DNA from: Lepidurus packardi
Lineage: Eukaryota > Arthropoda > Branchiopoda > Notostraca > Triopsidae
Direction: 5' to 3'
NCBI GenBank assembly: GCA_023053545.1
Contig: JAKZAN010000142.1
Span: forward strand, 1-64,000
DNA: 64,000 nt
Shown here: piece after piece, positions 58,226 to 64,000 of the stretch
Numbering within the stretch: the stretch's first letter is position 1
Layout: every line of letters starts with the position of its first letter
Position numbers and translations under genes: made by a program
The notes under the pieces: generated by a model
Seen by the model: only the letters and a program-made list of their open reading frames with translations
What the model was told of the DNA's origin: nothing
The model's database searches: none

Positions 58226-58795
58226 ATGTTTACACGGAATTCCATACCAGAAGCCACCAATAGTCTCAACCGTTAAAACTCCGCCACCAGCGTATCCAGC
58301 AACAATCTCCACATCGCACATCTCGTGCGCGATGTCGAGTCCCTCAACTAGTCAGTTCGCGAAGAAAACCATCGCATCAAAAACATACTCAGTCTCCTCC
58401 AACTCCAAGACGCCAGCCTTGCCCCTTCTAATAAGAAGATTGTTTCCACCTCCAAAGGCTTCAGCTTCGTAGAGAGACTAGAGGAGGAGGACAGTCTAAC
58501 CATCAAGGCCAATATGGATCATCATGCAGATAGTAGGATGGATGAATCGGTGAGGAGTTAGACCGTTCTGAGTAGCAGCCGTATTGAAATAAATGTGAAA
58601 GATGAGATGAAGGACAAAGAATGTTGGGAAGGGAATAGCCACAAGAGAGGAAATAGTATGGGGAAGAATAAGAAGTTAAAGTGCGAGACGAAAAAGTTGA
58701 ATTGGTAGAGTGTATAGAGTAAGATAAACTCTGGGGAGAATTGGAAGATGAAACGTACATGTAAAATGCGGGCCTTCCTGATGAAGAATAAGTGA
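58226..58795 (+). CDS. Uncharacterised 189-aa coiled-coil protein
   Basis: An intronless frame, ATG 58226 to TGA 58793. Residues about 25-65 form a coiled coil (HIAHLVRDVESL, REENHRIKNILSLLQLQ). The remainder is Lys/Glu/Ser-rich with a basic C-terminus. No family recognised. Confidence 0.55.
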
Positions 58796-59097
58796 CTGAC
58801 ACCCCTTCCCTTCCGGCCTCAAATTAACAGAACATAAATGTCTGCATACATGCACACTTCTTGTATTCCGTACATCCGATCCGAAATATGTTCTAAATCC
58901 TTGCCGAGGCATTAGCAGCCAGTTCATGTGTTTTTTATTTGTGGCACAGTGCAGCTATTTTTTAAGTTCTGATTCTAAGTGAAGTAAGCTTGTGGAGTTC
59001 ACATCTATCAGTTTTAGCGACCTATCAGCTCAACTCCTTCGCTGATAGGCTCGGATATCTTACCCGTTCAGCGTAGATAGCAGGATAAATATTAAAG
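58796..59097. other. Intergenic spacer
   Basis: 302 bp between two same-strand genes. An imperfect hairpin (CTATCAGC near 59024 and GCTGATAG near 59042) lies within it. Nothing else is recognised. Confidence 0.4.
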
Positions 59098-60741
59098 ATG
59101 GAGTCATACATAGCACCTTCCGAAACCCAGAAAACACCTCTCCCTATGATTGACAATAAGGCTCTCTAATTTTCCTTGACTTTGGACTTTAGTTCTACGG
59201 TATAACAACATTATTCTGAGCTTCCACAGTAATAACATCTTAACATTAATATCGCGTGCCGTCCAAAACATAGCATGGAGGGAACATCCTATCGGAACAG
59301 CTTCAAACACACCAACAAGTGGAGGGTCAGCACCAAGAAGAACAAACTCGAATGCCCGCGCTAATTATACCTCGACTACTAGCTCCTTCCAGCTTCTAAA
59401 CTACCCTATCCTAACTATAATAAATGTGTCCCCGAAATATCTCGTTCAAGGAAAAAGAATCTGCCTTTTCCTTTCAAAGTTCCAACTCTCTCCCACACCA
59501 TTAAACTCTATGAACCCTCCAGTCTCAAAGACACTTCGCTGGACTATTCTCAACCCAAACTGCTGCTTCGCAAACAAAGTACTTTGGCCGCCAGCCCCCC
59601 GCTAACTCCTCAACTGGAACCCTTACCAACCCCAATACAATCCATCAAATAGTCGAAGACATTGCACTCCAAAGTCATGCTTTCAAACGAGGAGAAGCAA
59701 AATATGTCCAACTGCTTCCCCAAACAGTTACAGAAAAGATAAGTCATTGGCAAGTAAACCACCCTACAATATCTATCCCATCTCTGTCGAATTACTTTAT
59801 AACCACTATGAAGAGGCGCAGTGTCAGTTATTTGGAAAGCTTTTGACTCAGAGCTATAGAAAGATGTCGCTGTCAAGCAGTTTCTAAAGGATACTAGAGA
59901 CAGTTGCGACAGATAAAGACGATTCGTCAAATTGCTTCGCCACGTACGTACCGAGAATTTCATGCACTTCGAATATCATTGCCGTGTGGCTAATACTGAT
60001 TTTATGGTGTACGAACTGGCTCCACGAAGCCTAGCTAAGAGCCTTTATGATATGAAAGGTGATTTCTACAAGGGGTAAAGAGTCTACAGAATCGTGTTCA
60101 CTCCCTACTACTGGGAGTTCGTGAAGCCTCAAAACCTAGCCTCATTCATCAGGAAAATGACTCAAAGTATTGCGTATCTCATCGACAATAACTACTCCCA
60201 CAATGATCTTAAACCAGAAAACATCCTGCTGGATGATCAAAATAACCCCAAAATATGCGACTACGGCTCGATGAGTCTCATGAGTGAGCCGGAAATGAAG
60301 CACATGACAACACCCTAATATATGCCTCCAGAAGTCTTGCAGGGAAGTTCTTCCAATATCTCCGCTGATCTTTGGTCGCTAGCTATCATCGTGATAGAGA
60401 TTCTCAACGGCGTGCCTGTTTGGTAATAACATATTGTCATTAAATACTGGTGCAGGATGTGCTACAAGTGCTGGATATAGGAACGAGGGATGACTATCCT
60501 GCACCCGGGGCTGCTGGGCGTGAAGGGGAAGGTATACAGCAAGATCGTGTAACGTATCGGAGTGATGCGGAAAGACCTAATGAGATGTGTATCGTTCGGG
60601 ACGCAGGAGTACAGCAACCAGGAGTTCGGGAGCCTGTTGAGCCTATTATAGGGAATGTTGGAAGTAAATGAGTAGAGGAGATCAAGAGTGCAGGAAATTT
60701 TGAACCATAGATTTTTAGAAATGAAAGAGCGCGAGTCCTGA
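59098..60741 (+). CDS. Protein kinase with long disordered N-terminus
   Basis: Exons 59098-59753, 59814-60422 and 60456-60741 (introns 60 and 33 bp); 516 aa. The first intron removes an in-frame TGA and restores the glycine loop VIGKGAVSVIWKAF. Residues 1-215 are Ser/Pro/Lys-rich. Kinase motifs: DVAVKQFLKD (catalytic Lys), a hydrophobic MVYELAP hinge, YSHNDLKPENILLD (HND for HRD, catalytic Asp kept), KICDYGSMS (DYG for DFG), MPPEVLQG and WSLAIIVIEIL. Catalysis is possible despite the variations. The C-terminus ends EILNHRFLEMKERES, typical of the last kinase helix. Kinase group not clear. Confidence 0.85.
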
Positions 60742-61011
60742 TTGGTTAATGTATACTTTTTGACAATACTTTTGGTGCTTGAGGGGTAATGTGAAACTCT
60801 TGTTAGTTGAAGAAGTAAAGTGCATACAAAATGACTATCCTCATTTCGCATTGTTATTACGGTTAGACGTTGAAGCGTAATTTATAATTGATCTAATATT
60901 TAGTCGTTATAACCTCTGTTTTTACTTGCTAAGATTATCTTCCAAACCCAACCCCCACCAGCATCGCCATCACTATCAATCATAGCATAACAAAGTATTG
61001 CATCATTTCCT

Positions 61012-61958
61012 ATGAAGAAGTCAGCCAACAATACTCTCAACAAGTGTTAGAAGATATTCACACTCTTCGATGATGTAGCACCCCGACCCTTCACTATCTA
61101 CCCCAGACCCAAATCCCGTGACCCCAGCCAGGACAGTTCGCTAAGCAGCAAGATGTCCAGGACTCTTAACAGCCAAAACAAAAACGCCCTGAGAATCAAC
61201 CATAATAATAACAGTAACTCCCGCTATCACTTCTCGCGAGGTATGCACTCCACATCAAAACCCAGCAGGCTGAACAGCACCCCCAAGAATAAATCATTAC
61301 TTTCGAATCACTCGAGCGCTAGTTCTTTCAAAAGTGGAACGTACATCAGTCCTTACAACCAACAAAGCAGACTTGATAAGATCATGCAACTTAAAGTCGC
61401 CAGACCTTCTGTCTGCAATAAGGATCAATACTATCGCAACAAGGTAAAGCCTGTTTTTCATCAATTAATGATAAGCTTTAGCGCAAATTTTAGTTGGAGC
61501 GAAGTTTCTCTTCGATAGCGAGTGAGCTTTCCGATAAATAAAATAGCAATAAGGCAAACAAGAAGCCTAGCAGACTCGACAAGATCATGCAACTTAAAGT
61601 CACCAAACCCCATGTTCCTTCTACTCTTTCACGGTACGAGGTTCCCCATGGACCCAAACCCCCAGTCCGCCAAAAACGTGAAAGCAGCATCCTGGAGATC
61701 AAGCAGTCCAAGCAGATCATCGAAAAGATCAGGAAGCAGGAGTAAAGGGAGGATATGCTTTGGAAGCATTTTGAGCGAGAGAGGGAGTCATCATTGAAAA
61801 ACCAGAAAAAACACGATGAGAGGAAGGTGAAGGAAGAACGAAGAGTAGAAAAACAAGTAGAGTCGCTGGTGTCGAAATAGATCCTGAAGCTGGCAGAGTA
61901 GAAATAGAAAGAGGTGAGGAAACGCAAGGTGTTCAATAGCTATGTTTTTCCTAATTGA
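61012..61958 (+). CDS. Basic low-complexity protein with internal duplication
   Basis: Exons 61012-61443 and 61494-61958, intron 50 bp; 298 aa. The N-terminal half is Ser/Asn/Lys-rich; the C-terminal third is a long charged coiled coil (EIKQSKQIIEKIRKQEER, VEKQVESLVSK). The 11-residue motif SRLDKIMQLKV occurs twice, once in each exon (61366-61398 and 61569-61601; 31 of 33 bases identical, both differences synonymous). No family recognised; a cytoskeletal linker is possible. Confidence 0.7.
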
Positions 61959-62232
61959 CGCGCAACAGCAGTTCTGAGAATGATGTCACACCTGCTGTAT
62001 ACTTCCAAGCCTAGCAAGATATCTAATAATAAGTATCTCCCCTAAATACCTTGGATGTAGTGTGCAAAATAATAACCCATTATCTTTCACGATGAGTCGA
62101 TAGCTGCTCCCAACACATCAGCAACATAAAATGTAGCCTCATCCATCCATAACATGTTTTTTATATAAAAATCTCATTCCCCTTCTGCTTCCCCCTTTCG
62201 GTCGGTTTTGCTGCATGTATTAGTTTTCAATA

Positions 62233-62517
62233 TCATTTTTGGGATGCAGGAGACTGCACATCCAGGATGTTTCCTCTTGCAAAGTAGAGGTTCTGCACTA
62301 GTTTCTGTCTTCTCAATATGTCAAGATGCTCCTCACCTTCCGCCAGCTCTTTGCTAATGAGGTCCTGATTATTGGTATGTTTACTGAGGTGGTACAGGTT
62401 TCGGTAGTTGTCAGTTGCTCTCCTGCACAGGTAAAGTTTGAGATTGATGTCTCTAAAAGCATGAGCCTCTTTGAGGACTTGGCGGTACTGAGAGAGGATA
62501 GTTTTGATTATGGACAT
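62233..62517 (-). CDS. LYRM4: LYR-motif Fe-S assembly factor ISD11 (LYRM4)
   Basis: A 94-aa intronless frame. LSQYRQVLKEAHAF is the LYR motif region (QYR here); YLCRRATDNYR, then LDILRRQKLVQNLYF, follow the ISD11 pattern RRQ...LY. ISD11 is a small mitochondrial subunit of the NFS1-ISCU cysteine desulfurase complex and binds acyl carrier protein. Length matches human LYRM4 (91 aa). Another LYRM family member is possible but the C-terminal RRQ-x6-LY spacing favours ISD11. Confidence 0.83.
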   Translation of the reverse strand: MSIIKTILSQYRQVLKEAHAFRDINLKLYLCRRATDNYRNLYHLSKHTNNQDLISKELAEGEEHLDILRRQKLVQNLYFARGNILDVQSPASQK

Positions 62518-62792
62518 TTTTTGTGTTGGCTCTGGAGGGATATGCTATCTAGTATATGTGTTTGTTAATTAATGACATAATTTATAGCTTTGCTTTATGT
62601 TTTCAAAGACTAGGAGTGAGGATAATGGTTGGATCTACAACCCAGCATTTCATCCGAGGTTGGAGGTCCCTTTGCTTCACGCACAAAATTGAGGAGAGCG
62701 TTGTGGATTGTTTTTGGCTTGGAGTTAACTTTTAAGATCTTCAGATATACATCGCCTTCCCATTAAAATTTAGTCGAGTTTAAAATAACAAA

Positions 62793-63719
62793 ATGGAGCC
62801 AGAACATCCCGCCAGCCACGAGTCCTAGCCCCCGAATCAAGACTAAGAACTTCGCTTACAGTAGGAGTTCGAACAACAGGGAATCAACAATTAACCTTAG
62901 GAAGATAAGGAACAGAACCCCCCTCAACAGGATCAGGATTAAGAGATTGGTGACATTGATGAAGATGGGGATGACTATTTGTAGTAGCTCCAGTAACCCG
63001 AAGAAGATTAGGATCAGCAAGATCTCTAAAAGCAGGGAGCCGGGAATCTTAATACGGCTGCTGTCCCACCCAAACCCCAAACTGCCTTCGGGCTTTTCAT
63101 GAAATCCCTGGCCAAGAGTGAAGGCGTCAAATTTGATTTAAAAACGTCAGCATCCACATGGAGTTAAATGTCTCTTCCTGAAAAACGTCCATTTGTTGAT
63201 CAGGCTCTTGCTATGAAGGCGGCATATAATAGCTATTTGCTTGAGAACCCAGATTCAGCACCCAAGGTCGATCTAGCTTTTCCGAACTCCCGGATCAAAG
63301 CTATCATGCGCCAGGATCCAGGGGTAATTACGAAAGCTTCGACCGTTCAGACTATGAACAAAGCCACCGAATTCTTTGGCGAGTACATCCTCAAATTGGT
63401 CAGCAAAACCAAAGGTTCCTCAGCTAGTCGGAAGAAGAAGGTTGAACTTGGTGACCTTTGGAATTTAATTAATATCGACAGAACTCTGAACTTCCTCAGG
63501 CCGCTCATCGAATAGAAACAAGTATTTGACATTCCGAGAGTAGCTGAGAAACCAAAAAAAAATCCGATTAGCGGAGGAAATCCGGTAGCAAACCCTACCA
63601 CAACTATAATGTCGACCGAAGAAGCCCATAAACCAAGAGCCTAAGCCAAGTCATCGCGTGAAAAGCCACCTCATAGAGACCCGAAACAACTTACTCTCTT
63701 CCAGATGTTTAGAAAATGA
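62793..63719 (+). CDS. HMG-box plus NF-Y-type histone-fold protein
   Basis: A 308-aa intronless frame. Residues 1-95 are Glu/Gln/Asp-rich (many TAA/TAG Glu codons). Next is an HMG-box-like segment (AFGLFMKSLAK, WSEMSLPEKRPFVDQA, AYNSYL). Then a histone fold of the NF-YC/DPB4/CHRAC type: FPNSRIKAIMRQDPGV, KATEFFGEYILKLVSK, LGDLWNLINIDRTLNFLRPLI. The C-terminus QLTLFQMFRK resembles a PCNA-interacting (PIP) box. HMG boxes bend DNA, and this histone-fold class acts in chromatin remodelling, DNA polymerase epsilon or NF-Y. I do not know a named protein with this domain combination. One continuous frame joins all parts. Confidence 0.78.
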
Positions 63720-64000
63720 TAGTTCATTTAGTCCTATGTCGATGGAGGAGTGTGGGAGTTATCACTTCTTGTTTTAGGAGTTCTAGATGCTGACAAAGTA
63801 GCCTCCAATATGAGTTATATCGAGGATTTCCTATGTAATGGATATAATTTGTTTTGTGGGAAAAGAGTTGCAAAAGTATCCATTCTAACCTCTATTCTTC
63901 GAACCTCCCTATAGTAGTCGTGCCACTCTCAATTGTTTTTAGCGAAGGCCTTCTCCATTTCTACTCTGTGAACGCAGGGCCGTCGAATTGAGCTCTAACA
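63720..64000 (-). other. Partial minus-strand coding stretch at window edge
   Basis: Two minus-strand frames are open here. One carries EWHDYYREVRRIEVRMDTF and continues to about 63680, but has a TGA upstream (near 63931) between FAKNN and EWHDYY. The other is open from the window edge to TGA about 63738 (TEEKWRRPSLKTIES, FEEERLEWILLQLF). A gene probably enters from beyond base 64000 with an intron in this area. I cannot assign a product. Confidence 0.3.

Noticed and set aside
59754..59813. In-frame TGA just before the kinase glycine loop, suggesting a broken gene or UGA readthrough
   Set aside because: A 60-bp GT-AG intron covers the TGA, and splicing restores IGKGAVSVIWKA.

Overview
This window is one end of a ciliate macronuclear chromosome. 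Bases 1-208 are an uninterrupted C4A2 (CCCCAA) telomere of the oligohymenophorean type. Genes appear only when TAA and TAG are read as sense codons and TGA as the sole stop. At many invariant positions (lysyl-tRNA synthetase, kinesin, XPB, Rpn9, DPH6) TAA/TAG sits where the family has glutamate, never where it has glutamine. This is the peritrich nuclear code (UAR = Glu, NCBI table 30), not the Tetrahymena code (UAR = Gln). I infer a peritrich (Vorticella/Carchesium/Opisthonecta-like) ciliate. The right end of the window is not telomeric.

I translated the region by hand with this code. About 36 protein genes are packed closely (gaps often 20-180 bp, on both strands), with 25-100 bp GT-AG introns. 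Splice sites and starts are predictions from frame and homology. All family names come from recalled motifs, not searches.

Layout. 0.5-2.5 kb: DHHC palmitoyltransferase and an NCBP3-like cap-binding protein. 2.9-5.2 kb: unknown 772-aa protein. 5.3-7.4 kb: TFIIH helicase XPB. 7.5-10.9 kb: large protein with calponin-homology-like domains. 11.1-19.7 kb: one intronless 2,879-aa reading frame built of repeated alpha/beta modules that I do not recognise (the main candidate for something new). 19.8-22.1 kb: U2AF65-like splicing factor apparently lacking RRM2, and a possible bromodomain-like protein. 22.3-25.6 kb: TFIIH helicase XPD and an HD-domain hydrolase. 26.4-32.2 kb: HTH protein, arrestin-like protein, mitochondrial helical-repeat protein, TAM41 and DPH6. 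32.2-36.8 kb: unknown 1,531-aa protein. 37-46 kb: heat-shock-factor protein, kinesin-1-like motor, MGNQ kinase-like protein, mitochondrial lysyl-tRNA synthetase and a PH-like/kinase protein. 46-52 kb: EF-hand coiled-coil protein, proteasome subunit Rpn9 and a membrane protein whose start overlaps the Rpn9 stop. 52-61 kb: CtlX-like amidinohydrolase, Aurora-like kinase, pseudokinase, CWF19L2-like protein and another kinase. 61-64 kb: small basic protein, ISD11 (LYRM4), an HMG-box plus histone-fold protein and a partial gene.

Most genes are housekeeping: TFIIH, splicing, mitochondrial Fe-S/lipid/translation, proteasome. Five kinase-fold genes lie between 40 and 61 kb. I saw no rRNA, convincing tRNA, CRISPR array, insertion sequence or transposase.
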